A stretch of 59,909 bases of DNA, taken from positions 1 to 59,909 of the forward strand of contig CAYTLW010000036.1 of NCBI GenBank assembly GCA_964438735.1, read 5' to 3'. Below, piece after piece: positions 43,508-54,326 of this stretch. A program made the position numbers and the translations under genes. The stretch is from CAYTLW01 sp964438735 (lineage in GTDB: Bacteria > Myxococcota_A > UBA9042). How positions within the stretch are numbered: the stretch's first letter is position 1; every line of letters begins with the position of its first letter. The notes under the pieces were generated by a model. The model was given only the letters and a program-made list of their open reading frames with translations, did no database searches and was not told the DNA's origin.

Positions 43508-44761
43508 ATGAACACAATCGTCAGCCGACGGATCGGACGCCCTGCGCGCCGGCTTCTGCTGCTGATTGGGAGCTGGGTTGCGGTCGCGGCCTCGGCGGGT
43601 TCGGCCCTGGCTTTCGACGCCGACAGCATGCGCCCCTGCGGCGGCCTGGAGCTGCGCGACGGCCAGGTGGTCACCGGTCTGCCGCTGGCCACCGACGTGC
43701 CCATGAACGAGAACACCCGAACCTGCCTGCAGGCCATCGGCAAGGCGCTCCGGGAGCTCGAAGGGTTGCGCGCGGTCACGGTCGCCCTGCGCCTGCCTGC
43801 AAAGCAGCGCTCGGCGGCCGACAAGCGTGGCCTGGCGGCCGCCGCCACCGACCTGCTGGCCGGCGCCGGGTTGCCGCGCTGGCGCCTGTCTCATGTGGTG
43901 CCGCTGACACGCAACGACGAGAAGGCGGCATTGCTGATCGCCTACAGCGCCAAACCGGCGGGCCGACCGGTGGCCAGCGTCAGCGAGCTGGGCGGCATCG
44001 TGCACCGGCAACGGGGCCAGCGGCAGTGGCAGCTGGCCAGGCGAGGCACCTTGCTGCGCGCCGGTGACCGTCTGCGCACCGGCAATCACAGCTTCGCGGT
44101 GGTGTCCCTGGCCGACGGCAGCACGCTGGGCTTGCGCCCCGCGACGGCCATCCGCCTGGGACGGATCGCCATCGACGCGCAGCTGCGGCGGCAGGTTCGC
44201 ATCGAGCTGCTGCGCGGCAATCTCACCTCGACCGTCGCGCCTTCGGGCACGGGCGCCAACTTCGACATCGTCACCCGGGTGGCCACCGCTGGCGTGCGTG
44301 GCACCGTGTTCCGGGTCGACCAGAACCCGGCCAGTGAAGGGGCACCGCGAACTCGATTGGAGACGCTCAGCGGCAAGGTCGAGTTGGCCGGCAGCAAGGG
44401 TAAGGTGATGGTGCCCGCCGGCACGGGCTCCATGGTGCGCGCCGACGGTCGGCCCTCCAAGCCGCGCAAACTGCTGACGGGCGCCCGACCTGCGGCGCCA
44501 CTCAAGGGCAGGGTGCCACCCGGAGTGACCCTGCGCTGGCACCCGCTCAAGGGCGCGGCGACCTGGCGCGTGGAGCTGGCGCGCGACGCCGACTTCACGC
44601 GTTCGTCCCGGTCCCTCGCGACGACCAGGCTGGCCATGGTGCTGCCGGCTGATCTGGCCGCGGGCAAGTGGTTCTGGCGCCTGACTCCGATCGATGCAGA
44701 CGGTTTTGTGGGCATGCCCTCCCGCATCTACGCCATCGTGCTGGCAGGAGGCAGACCCTGA
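43508..44761 (+). CDS. Secreted FecR-domain protein
   Basis: 417 residues with a Sec signal peptide (about 1-35, ending GSALAFDAD). Residues about 50-150 have an OmpA-like or unassigned alpha/beta segment. The FecR domain covers about 165-310 (LLRAGDRLRTGNHSFAVVSLADGSTLGL, VATAGVRGTVFRV, TLSGKVELAG). A C-terminal beta-sandwich follows (about 325-415, ending MPSRIYAIVL). FecR proteins of this kind are commonly paired with CHASE2 sensors, exactly as here: the next gene overlaps by 4 bp. Confidence 0.85.
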   Translation: MNTIVSRRIGRPARRLLLLIGSWVAVAASAGSALAFDADSMRPCGGLELRDGQVVTGLPLATDVPMNENTRTCLQAIGKALRELEGLRAVTVALRLPAKQRSAADKRGLAAAATDLLAGAGLPRWRLSHVVPLTRNDEKAALLIAYSAKPAGRPVASVSELGGIVHRQRGQRQWQLARRGTLLRAGDRLRTGNHSFAVVSLADGSTLGLRPATAIRLGRIAIDAQLRRQVRIELLRGNLTSTVAPSGTGANFDIVTRVATAGVRGTVFRVDQNPASEGAPRTRLETLSGKVELAGSKGKVMVPAGTGSMVRADGRPSKPRKLLTGARPAAPLKGRVPPGVTLRWHPLKGAATWRVELARDADFTRSSRSLATTRLAMVLPADLAAGKWFWRLTPIDADGFVGMPSRIYAIVLAGGRP

Positions 44762-46842
44762 AGGATCGAAGAGAGAGTCTGCCCCGATGGCTGGCCGCCA
44801 CGGCGGCACTGGCGGTCGCCGCTCTGCCCCTGCTGGGCTGGCAGCCGCTGCTCCTGCTGGAGCGAGGGGCCGACGACCTGGCCAGTCGCCATATCCTGCC
44901 CGCCGCGCCCATGGACCGCAGGGTGGTGCTGATCGAGGTCGACGATCGCTCGTTGCTGGAGATGGGCGAGCGCTGGCCGGTTGCGCGCGATACATGGGCC
45001 CGTTTCATCGACCGGGTCGCGGCCTTCGAGCCCGCCATCACGGCGATCGACGTGCTCTTCGACCAACCCTCACCCTTCCGCGAACTCGAACTGGCCGAAC
45101 GCCTGCTGGCAGAAGTGCAGGCGCAACCGGGCCTCAGCGAGAGGCTCCGCAATCAATTGAACGAGGTCGTCGAGAAGGAGCTGACCGCTCGCGATCGGGA
45201 TCGCTCCCTGGCGCAGGCGATCGCCAACCACGGCGGCGTGGTCCTCGGCGCTTTCGTGCGCGGTCAATGGCCCGCTGGATTGGTCCGCCAGCCAGCCCGC
45301 CCGCCCGTGCGCCTGCAGGTCGACAAGCCGGAGAATCTGCGCCTGCAGGGCACGGTGATCGTGGAGAGCCTGTCGCGCTTTGCGGTGAGCGCACGGGCCA
45401 GCGGCGGACTCAACGTCATGCCCGATCCGGACGGCTTGATCCGCCGATATCCCCTGTCCTGCGCGGTCGACGGCCACGCGTATGCCTCGCTGGCGCTGGC
45501 CGCGGTGCTCGAGTCGGGCGCGGCGCCACAAATCGGCGAGGTGGCGGACATCGACGGCGGCCTGCCTCGTCTGCGCTTCGGCGAGCGGCAGGCGATGAAG
45601 AGGCTGTCCTTCATCGATGTATTGCAGGCTGGCGACGACGCCCCACATGTCGCCGCAGCCCTGCGCGGGGCCATCGTCTTCGTCGGGGTCACCGCCAGCG
45701 GTCTGCACGAGCAGTTCGCCACGCCGGTCGACGTCGCGGTGCCGGGCGTGGAGCTGCACGCCACGGCGGCCAGCAACCTGCTGTCTGGCCATGTGGGCCG
45801 GGCCGGCTGGCCACAGCACCTCGCTGGCCTGCTCTGGTTGGCGACCCTCCTGGCGATCCTGTTGGCGTGGCTGTCCCGAAGCGCCACGATCAGCTCCACC
45901 GTCCGACTGAGCGCCGTCTTGGTCGCGGCGCACGGTTTTGGGTGGTGGCTGGTGGCCGACCAGACCAACTGGCTGCTGCCCCTGGTGACCGCCCCCCTGG
46001 CGCTGGCGGCGGTGGTGGCCGCTGAAGCCCTGGCTCGCCACGAAGCCTTGTTGCGCCAGCGTCGACAGGTTCAGCAGGAGCGACGGGTGGCGCAGGCCAA
46101 GTCCGACTTCCTGTCGACGGTCAGCCATGAGCTGCGCACGCCGCTGACGGCCATCGGTGGCTCGCTGAAGCTGGTGCAGGCGGGTGCGGTGGGTCCCATC
46201 GCGGAGACGGCCCGCGGCATGATCGAGATGGCGCTGCGCAATACGGATCGCCTGGGCCGCCTGGTCAACGACATCCTCGATGTACAGAAGATGGAGGCCG
46301 GGCGCATGGAGTTCGACTTCGCCGAAGTCGATTTGCAGGCGGTGGTCCAGGACGCAGCCGCGGCCCTCACCACTTACGCCGACGGCTTCGACGTGCGCTT
46401 GGAGGTGCACGGTGAGGAAGGCGTGATGGTGCGAGGTGACGAGGGCCGACTGGTGCAGGCCATCAACAATTTCGCCTCCAACGCGGTGAAGTTCTCGCCC
46501 AGGGGCGAACGGGTCACCCTGCGCGTATCGCGCCGAGGCGGCACCGCGCGCGTCGAGGTCATCGATCGCGGCCCCGGCATTCCAGAGAACTTCCGCGCAC
46601 GCATCTTTCAGCGCTTCGCCCAGGCCAGCGCGGCCAGCGATCACCCCTCCGGCACCGGCCTGGGTTTGAGCATCGCGCGGATGTTGATCGAACGTCATGA
46701 CGGCGAGGTAGGTTTCGACACCGAGGTCGGAAAAGGCACAACCTTCTGGTTTGAAATCCCTGCACTGGGCGACCTGCAGCCGGCCTCATCCCGACCACGC
46801 CTGCCTTCAGGCATCGGCGGCCCGACCCCCCAACAAGGTTGA
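44758..46842 (+). CDS. CHASE2-domain sensor histidine kinase, probable CTG start
   Basis: About 694 residues if started at CTG 44758. AGGAGG (44745-44750) lies seven bases upstream and the CTGA overlaps the FecR stop. There is no ATG, GTG or TTG between this point and the middle of the first domain. The only upstream start (GTG 44668) lies inside the FecR gene. First transmembrane helix about 8-28, CHASE2 periplasmic domain about 30-345, three closing helices, then HisKA with H457 (TVSHELRTPLT) and HATPase (NNFASNAVKFSP, DRGPGIP, GTGLGLSIA). CHASE2 and FecR together likely sense an envelope signal. Confidence 0.9.
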   Translation: MKDRRESLPRWLAATAALAVAALPLLGWQPLLLLERGADDLASRHILPAAPMDRRVVLIEVDDRSLLEMGERWPVARDTWARFIDRVAAFEPAITAIDVLFDQPSPFRELELAERLLAEVQAQPGLSERLRNQLNEVVEKELTARDRDRSLAQAIANHGGVVLGAFVRGQWPAGLVRQPARPPVRLQVDKPENLRLQGTVIVESLSRFAVSARASGGLNVMPDPDGLIRRYPLSCAVDGHAYASLALAAVLESGAAPQIGEVADIDGGLPRLRFGERQAMKRLSFIDVLQAGDDAPHVAAALRGAIVFVGVTASGLHEQFATPVDVAVPGVELHATAASNLLSGHVGRAGWPQHLAGLLWLATLLAILLAWLSRSATISSTVRLSAVLVAAHGFGWWLVADQTNWLLPLVTAPLALAAVVAAEALARHEALLRQRRQVQQERRVAQAKSDFLSTVSHELRTPLTAIGGSLKLVQAGAVGPIAETARGMIEMALRNTDRLGRLVNDILDVQKMEAGRMEFDFAEVDLQAVVQDAAAALTTYADGFDVRLEVHGEEGVMVRGDEGRLVQAINNFASNAVKFSPRGERVTLRVSRRGGTARVEVIDRGPGIPENFRARIFQRFAQASAASDHPSGTGLGLSIARMLIERHDGEVGFDTEVGKGTTFWFEIPALGDLQPASSRPRLPSGIGGPTPQQG

Positions 46843-46843
46843 G

Positions 46844-46938
46844 CCCGGCGCCGGGTCCAGCGTGTATTGATCCGACCCTGAAGACGCCTAGTCTTGCGCC
46901 AGGGTCAGGCGCCCGCCGGCACTCCCTCCGGCGGAGTG
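46844..46938 (+). promoter_or_regulatory. Structured leader upstream of resB with mutually exclusive hairpins
   Basis: Begins with the palindrome CCCGGCGCCGGG (46844-46855). A long hairpin follows: GACCCTG/CAGGGTC (46874-46880 with 46900-46906) stacked on AAGAC-GCCTA-GTCTT (46881-46895). CCGCCGG/CCGGCGG (46913-46919 with 46928-46934) and CACTCC/GGAGTG (46920-46925 with 46933-46938) cannot form together. GGGTC at 46853-46857 could also compete for GACCC. No U tract follows. This looks like a regulatory leader or attenuator; untested. Confidence 0.45.
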
Positions 46939-47022
46939 TCGCGATCACCGCCCCGACACACCTGCCGCCACGACCAGGCGGCGTCATCGTCGACCAACGC
47001 GACCCGGCGCGGAGGCGTGTTC

Positions 47023-49122
47023 ATGAGCACAACAGCGAGCGCAGACAAGCGGAAGACGGGGGGGGCAAGAAGCGGGCGCCGGCAGCGGCTGCGCCTGGAC
47101 AAGACCCCGTATAGCTACCAGTTCGGCGCCCTGACCGTCCTGCTGCTGTTGGCCGCCGGCGCCCAGTGGGTGGTCAAGGGGCCGCTTGCGTCCACCGGCT
47201 ACGGCTCGGTGATTATCGCCGTCGCCGGCGTGGTCCTGGCCGGGTTGTTCACCTGGGTGGCGGGTCGGGCGCTCTATCACTACCTGGCTTCGGCCAAGTC
47301 AGCGGTGGTGGTCCTGACCGCAGCGATGGTGCTCACCGGCGTGGGCACGGTCGTGCTGCAGGGAATCAGTGAAGCGGACTTCACCAGTCGCTACGGTAGC
47401 TTCGCCGGCCCGCTGCTGTGGCTGGGCCTGAACGATGTCTTCCACTCCTACCCGTTTACCCTGCTGCTGATCATGCTCGGGGCGACGTCCACGATCACCG
47501 TGATACGACGCCGCAAGACACTGCTTCGCTGGCGTCATTTCGGCCTGCTGCTGACCCACATCTCCGTGGTCGCCCTGCTCATCGGCGCCGCCATCGGCAC
47601 CATGACCGGTTCCAAGGGCATGATCCACCTGGAGACGGGCCGCAGTGGCAACAGCTACGTGCCCGACGTGCGGCCAGGCGAGGCCAAACGACCGCCGGTA
47701 CAACTGGGCTTCGATGTGCGCCTGGATCACTTCGAGTTGGACAACTACACCGCTGAATACAAGGTCTACACCTACGAGTCCGACGGCGCGGGCGACTACG
47801 ATATGGTGGCCTCTGAAGAACCCGAAGTCGGTAAAACTGCAGGCGTACCCGCACCAGATGCCGACATTCAGGTCACCGTCAAGAAGGTCTTCAAGCGCGC
47901 CCGCCAGGTCAGCGCATGGGTTCCGGCCAGCACGCCCGCCGAGCGCGCCAGCAAGCCGGGCCCTGCGGCGAAGATCGAGATGTTCCGCGGCGACACCGTG
48001 GTCGCTTCAGGCTGGCTGCAGGACACCGAGAAGGTCCTGCGCGACCCCGGCCAGCGCTTCGAGATGCACCTGGCCTGGACGGCGCCCGACGACGCCGCGC
48101 TGAGCAAGCTGGCCCTGCCGTCTGCACAGTCCGAGTTCGAGATCGCCCAGCCCGACGGCAGCAAGGTGGCGGTGGAGCCTGGCAAGACCTTCGAACTGGC
48201 AGATGGACGGGTCGTGCAGGTGCGCAAATTCCTGCCGGACTTCGTCTACGACAATACCAGTGGCCAGGCCGTCTCGCGCTCCAACGAACCGCGCAACCCT
48301 GCGCTGGTGGTCGATGTCTCCAACCCCGCCGCCGGCGGCGCGCCGAAGACCTTCTACCTCTTCGCCATGGCCGAGATGCGCAAGATGATGCAGCGCTCTG
48401 ATCACGGTCGCACGGACCTGCTCTTTCACCATCACCCCGGGGCCCGCTCCGTTTCGCGCAGCATCGTCGTGGTCGGCGCCACCAGCGAACGCATCGTGGT
48501 CGAGGCCGGCAAGGTCCTCGAACGCAAGCCTATGGCCTGGGGCAAACGCTTCGCCCCCCTGGCCGACAACAAGGACCTCAGCCTGGTGGTCGACAAACCC
48601 ATCCCGTCGGCGGTGCACCGGGCGACCTGGCAGGACGTGGCGAAAGGGCCTGAGAACCCGGCCGTCGAGCTGGAGGTGGTCCGCAGCGGCGAGCGCGGCA
48701 CATTCGTATTGCCCGCGCGCGGTAGCAAGCCCATCCCCATCGGCGGCAAGCGCATCCTGGTCTACCGGGAGAAGCCCAACAAGGTGCGCAACTACAAGAG
48801 CACCGTCACCGTGTTGAAGCAGGGCAAGCCGGTGCTGACCACGTTGATGCAGGTGAATCACCCGCTGTCCTACGGCGGTTTCGAGTTCTACCAGTCGAAC
48901 TACGACCCCAAGAATCCGCGCTACAGCGGCCTGCAGGTGGTCCGCGATCCGGGCCTGTTCCTGGTCAACATCGCCTTCTGGGTCCTGATGTATGGCGTGT
49001 TGCACACCGTGATGCTGCGCCGCTGGACACCGCCCTGGGAGCGCAACCGACGGCGTCGCAAGCGCAAAGATCAGCCTGGCAAGCCGACCGACGCAGGTGA
49101 CGGCACGGAGGTGGCCGCATGA
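47023..49122 (+). CDS. resB: ResB-family System II cytochrome c biogenesis protein
   Basis: 699 residues from ATG 47023 with GGAGG eight bases upstream. Several transmembrane helices lie in the first 200 residues (FGALTVLLLLAAGAQWVV, SVIIAVAGVVLAGLF, AVVVLTAAMVLTGVG, HFGLLLTHISVVALL). A large periplasmic domain follows, and a final helix (LFLVNIAFWVLMYGVLH). The family signature VNHPLSYGGFEFYQSNYDPK is present before the last helix. ResB and CcsA move haem across the membrane and ligate it to CxxCH motifs. It overlaps ccsA (ATGA) and converges on a cytochrome operon with 36 haem sites. Confidence 0.9.
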   Translation: MSTTASADKRKTGGARSGRRQRLRLDKTPYSYQFGALTVLLLLAAGAQWVVKGPLASTGYGSVIIAVAGVVLAGLFTWVAGRALYHYLASAKSAVVVLTAAMVLTGVGTVVLQGISEADFTSRYGSFAGPLLWLGLNDVFHSYPFTLLLIMLGATSTITVIRRRKTLLRWRHFGLLLTHISVVALLIGAAIGTMTGSKGMIHLETGRSGNSYVPDVRPGEAKRPPVQLGFDVRLDHFELDNYTAEYKVYTYESDGAGDYDMVASEEPEVGKTAGVPAPDADIQVTVKKVFKRARQVSAWVPASTPAERASKPGPAAKIEMFRGDTVVASGWLQDTEKVLRDPGQRFEMHLAWTAPDDAALSKLALPSAQSEFEIAQPDGSKVAVEPGKTFELADGRVVQVRKFLPDFVYDNTSGQAVSRSNEPRNPALVVDVSNPAAGGAPKTFYLFAMAEMRKMMQRSDHGRTDLLFHHHPGARSVSRSIVVVGATSERIVVEAGKVLERKPMAWGKRFAPLADNKDLSLVVDKPIPSAVHRATWQDVAKGPENPAVELEVVRSGERGTFVLPARGSKPIPIGGKRILVYREKPNKVRNYKSTVTVLKQGKPVLTTLMQVNHPLSYGGFEFYQSNYDPKNPRYSGLQVVRDPGLFLVNIAFWVLMYGVLHTVMLRRWTPPWERNRRRRKRKDQPGKPTDAGDGTEVAA

Positions 49123-49967
49123 ACGCCATCATGGAATCCCTGGGCCAGCAGAATTGGATGTTCCTGTCCAGCTTCGCCGCCTTCGCGTTGGCGGCGGCAG
49201 CCTACGGCCTGGTGGCCCTGGACAAGGGCGGCCGCGCCTTGAGGCTGGTCGCCTCCGGCCTCATCGTGGCCACATTCTTCCTGATCACGGCGCTGATCAC
49301 CCAGCGCTGGATCGAAGCGGGGCGACCGCCCTTCAAGTCGCTCTACGAGTCGCTGTTGCTCTTCGTCTGGTGCTCGGCCGTGCTGCACATCGCCGTGGAG
49401 CGCTTCTATCGGATCTCATGGTTTGGCTTCATGACCTCGGGCTTCATGTTCCTGACCTGCGGCTACGCAGTGATCAAGACCGACGCCGAGATCGTCAACC
49501 TGCCGGCCGCCTTGCAGAGCGTCTGGTTCGTGCCCCACGTGGTGGTCTACTTCTTCGGCTACGCGGCCATCTTCTTCGCCTTCGTGGCCGCCCTGATGCA
49601 CCTGTGGCGACCAGACCAGACCTTGCAGCTACGGCGCGCGAGCGGCGGCACCGCCGAGGTCACCTACGCCGGCTTCATGCACCTGGCCATTCTCTTCGGC
49701 TTCGTGCTGCTGACGGCCGGGCTGGTCATCGGCGCCATCTGGGCCAAGGTGGCCTGGGGTGACTACTGGGTCTGGGATCCGAAAGAGAACTGGGCCCTGG
49801 TGAGCTGGCTCCTCTTCGTGATCTACCTGCACCTGCGCTACACCAAGGGTTTCGAGGAGCGCAACGCCGCCATCCTTACCATCATCGGCTTTGCGGCGAT
49901 CGTCTTCACGTACCTGGGCATGCACCTGCTGCCGACGGCCGAGCAGTCGGCGCACGTCTATCAATAG
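49119..49967 (+). CDS. ccsA: CcsA/ResC-type haem exporter and cytochrome c synthetase subunit
   Basis: 282 residues with about eight membrane helices. The tryptophan-rich haem-handling motif reads WGDYWVWDPKENWALVSW. Flanking His are FVPHVVVYFF and YLGMHLLP. This is the short CcsA form; its partner is the preceding resB. The start overlaps the resB stop as ATGA, with translational coupling. No CcdA or thiol-reductant gene is adjacent, though a SCO1-like protein lies at 12293. Confidence 0.93.
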   Translation: MNAIMESLGQQNWMFLSSFAAFALAAAAYGLVALDKGGRALRLVASGLIVATFFLITALITQRWIEAGRPPFKSLYESLLLFVWCSAVLHIAVERFYRISWFGFMTSGFMFLTCGYAVIKTDAEIVNLPAALQSVWFVPHVVVYFFGYAAIFFAFVAALMHLWRPDQTLQLRRASGGTAEVTYAGFMHLAILFGFVLLTAGLVIGAIWAKVAWGDYWVWDPKENWALVSWLLFVIYLHLRYTKGFEERNAAILTIIGFAAIVFTYLGMHLLPTAEQSAHVYQ

Positions 49968-49991
49968 AGAACGTCGCGGAAGTGGGAGCGG

Positions 49992-50028
49992 GGAAGCTCG
50001 CGCAAAGCCGCAAAGCCGCTAGAGGGTC
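49992..50028 (-). repeat. CTTTGCG tandem repeat in convergent intergenic space, copy 2
   Basis: Read on the minus strand this contains GCGG CTTTGCGG CTTTGCGC GAGCTTC, preceded by GACCCT, like the copy at 9782-9826, which has two more 8-mers. Both copies lie between the ends of convergent genes. The 180-bp intergenic region (49968-50147) otherwise shows no gene. Confidence 0.6.
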
Positions 50029-50147
50029 GTGAGTCGGGGCGTCGTCCGCCGCTGGCGCGGCAGGGCAGCGCCACTGGGAATCGATCGTCAGGCGCTCAAC
50101 AAAGGGCGTGGAATCGACGGACCAGGACAGCAGTGCGACGCCAGAAA

Positions 50148-51247
50148 TCAGTGGCAGGGGGCGCACCCAACCGCAGTCTTCGCCTGATTGCTCGTCCAAC
50201 CCGGCGGGTGCGGCGAGCCGCCCGTGCCGCCCACTTTGTGGCACAGCACGCAGTTGCTGGCCGCGCCCTGGTCGTGGCAGGTGGCGCAGGCCAGCGGGTT
50301 GCGGCGGGCTGCCTGGCCGTGCATGGCGTTGCCCTGAGGACCCAGCCATGACGGCGGGTGCGGGCTTCCTTTGCCGCGCTCCACGGCGAACACGCCCATG
50401 CGCTGGTGGCAGTCGCTGCAATGGCTGCGCTGGTGGCAGGTCAGGCATTGCTTGGAGTCCAACTTCGCCTCAACCCGGTGGCGGGTGAAGAAGTCGCCCC
50501 GATGCTGGTAGCGGCGATCCTGGTTGATCAGGTTCAGCCGTGAGGGCGGCATGGCGATCTTCGCCCTGCCGTGGCAGTCATCGCAGGTGGACGGCTTGTG
50601 GCAGTGACCGCAGACCGTCTCGTTGCCGCGCGCGGCCGGGCCGTGGCGGCGCTTCCAATCGCCGTCGTGGCTGAAGACCGTCAGGGGCGCCGCGCCGGTC
50701 TCCGGCAGCGACGTGTGACACAGCCGGCAATCTTCCTTGCGGAAGGCCTTCTTGTGGCACTGACCACAGGTGGCGAACATCGCCGGACGCCGATCCTGCG
50801 AGACCTTCTTGGCGGTCTTGACCTCCGCGTGACAGGTGAAGCAGTCGGCCTTCTTGCCATTGGGCAGCTTGCGGTCGCCGTGCGCCTTGTGACTGAACCG
50901 GATGCCGGGCATGCGGATGTCGACGTAGGTCGTCGGCGACTTGGGATTGGCGTGGCACATCTTGCAGTTGTCTTCTTTTTCGTGGCACTCCATGCAGGCC
51001 GCTTCCGGCGGCAGCATGCGGCCCTTGGCGATGGACTCGGAGTCGGCCACCTCGTTGTGGCAGTCGCTGCAATCCACTTCTTCTTCAACCACGTGTTTGT
51101 GGTGCGAGAAGATGATTGAGTCGCGCACTGAAGTCTCGGGAGCGGCGCCGCCCCACTCGCCGACCAGGTAGGTGCACGAGGTGCCGGCCAGCAGGATGCC
51201 GGCGGCGAGCGCGATAAGGGCGGCGGTGTCCATGGTGAAGAGGCGCT

Positions 51248-51251
<4 letters not shown>
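50148..51251 (-). CDS. 13-haem c-type cytochrome ending in a terminal CxxCH
   Basis: 367 residues. An N-terminal hydrophobic segment (about 8-25) ends GTSC; Gly at -3 makes the lipobox non-canonical, so it may be a lipoprotein or a membrane-anchored protein. It has 13 CxxCH motifs: CSDCH, CMECH, CKMCH, CFTCH, CGQCH, CRLCH, CGHCH, CDDCH, CLTCH, CSDCH, CATCH, CVLCH and CAPCH. Distal His pairs of c7/c3 type are seen (FSHHKH, FSHKAH). The final CAPCH is the last five residues. ATG 51251 overlaps the barrel-gene stop (ATGA). Likely the periplasmic wire of the conduit. Confidence 0.92.
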
Positions 51252-52689
<1,438 letters not shown>

Positions 52690-52690
<1 letters not shown>

Positions 52691-54243
52691 CAGTCCACCG
52701 CCCCGTTGATGTGATAGCCACCGGCCGCGTTGACGGTGCCATCGGGGTTCATGGTCTTCTTGTGGCAGTTGCCACAGGTGCTCGTATCGCCCGCCTTGCC
52801 CTTGGGATGGCCCACCGTGGTCGGCGGCGGCACGGCGTGGCAGCCGTCGCAGTCGAGCTGGGTCGCGGTCCACTTGGGCTGGAGCATGGTGCCGCCATCG
52901 AGCTTGGCGCCGTGGCAGTACACACCCGAGCAGGTGAGGTTCTTGTCGTCATAGACCGGCTCGGCCCCCTTGGCGCTGCTCAATCCGGCCGGGAAGAGCA
53001 CCGTCTGCAGGGTGCCGAAGAGGTGACCGGTCTCCGTGACCGAGGCCGGCAGCACGTGGCAGGCATCGCAGCTGATGCCACCGGTGCTGTAGACGTCGCC
53101 CTCCAGGTGCGCCTTGTGCGCGCCCACCGTCGGCGCGCTCGGGTCGCTGACCCCGTTGTGGTCGGGCGGCGGCGCTGCGGAGCCGTTGCCGCCATGGCAG
53201 GCATCGCAAGCCGTCGGCAGTTGGACGTCGACCTGGCCGTCGGCGTGTTTGCCGTCGGGCAGCAGTACGTTGAGCGGCCCCACCGTCGTCGGGTGGCAAG
53301 CCATGCACTGGTTCATCTTGGGGTGCTTGTCGGTCTGGGGCGGGTTGCCGTGGCATTTGCCGCAGTCCTTGTAGACCTCGGCCCCGGGCTTGTCCGACAC
53401 CCCGTTCATGTGCTGGCCACCGGCGATCAGCTTCATGTCCTCGTCGACGGTACCGCCGTGGCAGAAGTGGCACTTGTCGAGCTTGGGATGGTTCTTCTCG
53501 GGCGGCGCCTGGTGGCAGCCGCTGCACTTGACGTCATCGGCCAGAACCACGTCCACCGTGCCGTCGATATGTCTGCTCACGTCGATGATGGTCTGGTTGG
53601 GACCGGCGGTGGCGGCGTGGCACATCTCGCAAGCGCCATCTTGTGGGTGGTCGCTGTACTGTGGTGGCGCGCCATGGCAGGCATCGCAGGCGCGCTGTAC
53701 GCCGTCGACCTGGGTCCAGATGGGCGAGCTATGCTTGCCCGGCTCCTTGAGGCCTTCGCCATGACAGTAGACGCTGCTGCAGGTAGCGGTCTCGGGATCC
53801 CAGGACCCGCCCATGGTCAACGGGTTGCCCGGCAGCCAACTGGTGTCGATGGTCACCGTGGCCTTGCCATCGACGGCGTCCAGGTGGCCCTCGGCGTAGA
53901 CGCCGGCGGGCACCACGTGGCAGGCCTTGCAAGGCACGGCCGCCTGCACCGCCGAGGCGACCAGGTGCACCTGGTGGGCGCCGACGCCGCGGGAGGTGGT
54001 CTCGGTGCTGCCATCGAGGGCTTTGGGCGGGGCTGCGTTTGCGACGCCGCCGTGACAGGCGTTGCAGGCCTGATCGACAGCATCGGAAACCGTGGTATCG
54101 CCCGATGTAGCGTCGGCCGCTGCCGGCGCGGGCACCCGCGAGGCGTCGCAGCCGACCAGGCTACCGGCAAGCAGCAATGCTGCCGCGGCGGCGGTCGCCA
54201 GCATGGGCCGGACGCCGGCTCTGGCCATCCATCCAGTCGTCAT
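52690..54243 (-). CDS. Multihaem lipoprotein cytochrome with 12 CxxCH and 2 CX4CH sites
   Basis: 517 residues with a canonical lipobox LVGC (Cys32). Twelve CxxCH motifs plus two CX4CH motifs (CSSVYCH 155-161, CSGVYCH 438-444) of the type known in Geobacter outer-surface cytochromes. A 54-residue dihaem unit, CxxCHxxPP...HP...CxxCH...HxxGxVD, starts at C186, C240, C294 and again at C465. A second module (CxACHGG ... VGAHxxHL ... CxACHVxPA ... GHL ... CSxVYCHG) is present at residues 60-161 and repeated at 346-444. Likely surface-facing electron carrier. The gene stop overlaps the barrel start. Confidence 0.92.
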
Positions 54244-54326
54244 CTCCAGCCTCCCACCCGGGCATCTGGCCGGGCCCCTGCCTGTCGACGACGCCGCGTG
54301 CCCACATGTGGGCGCGGGCGACGGAT

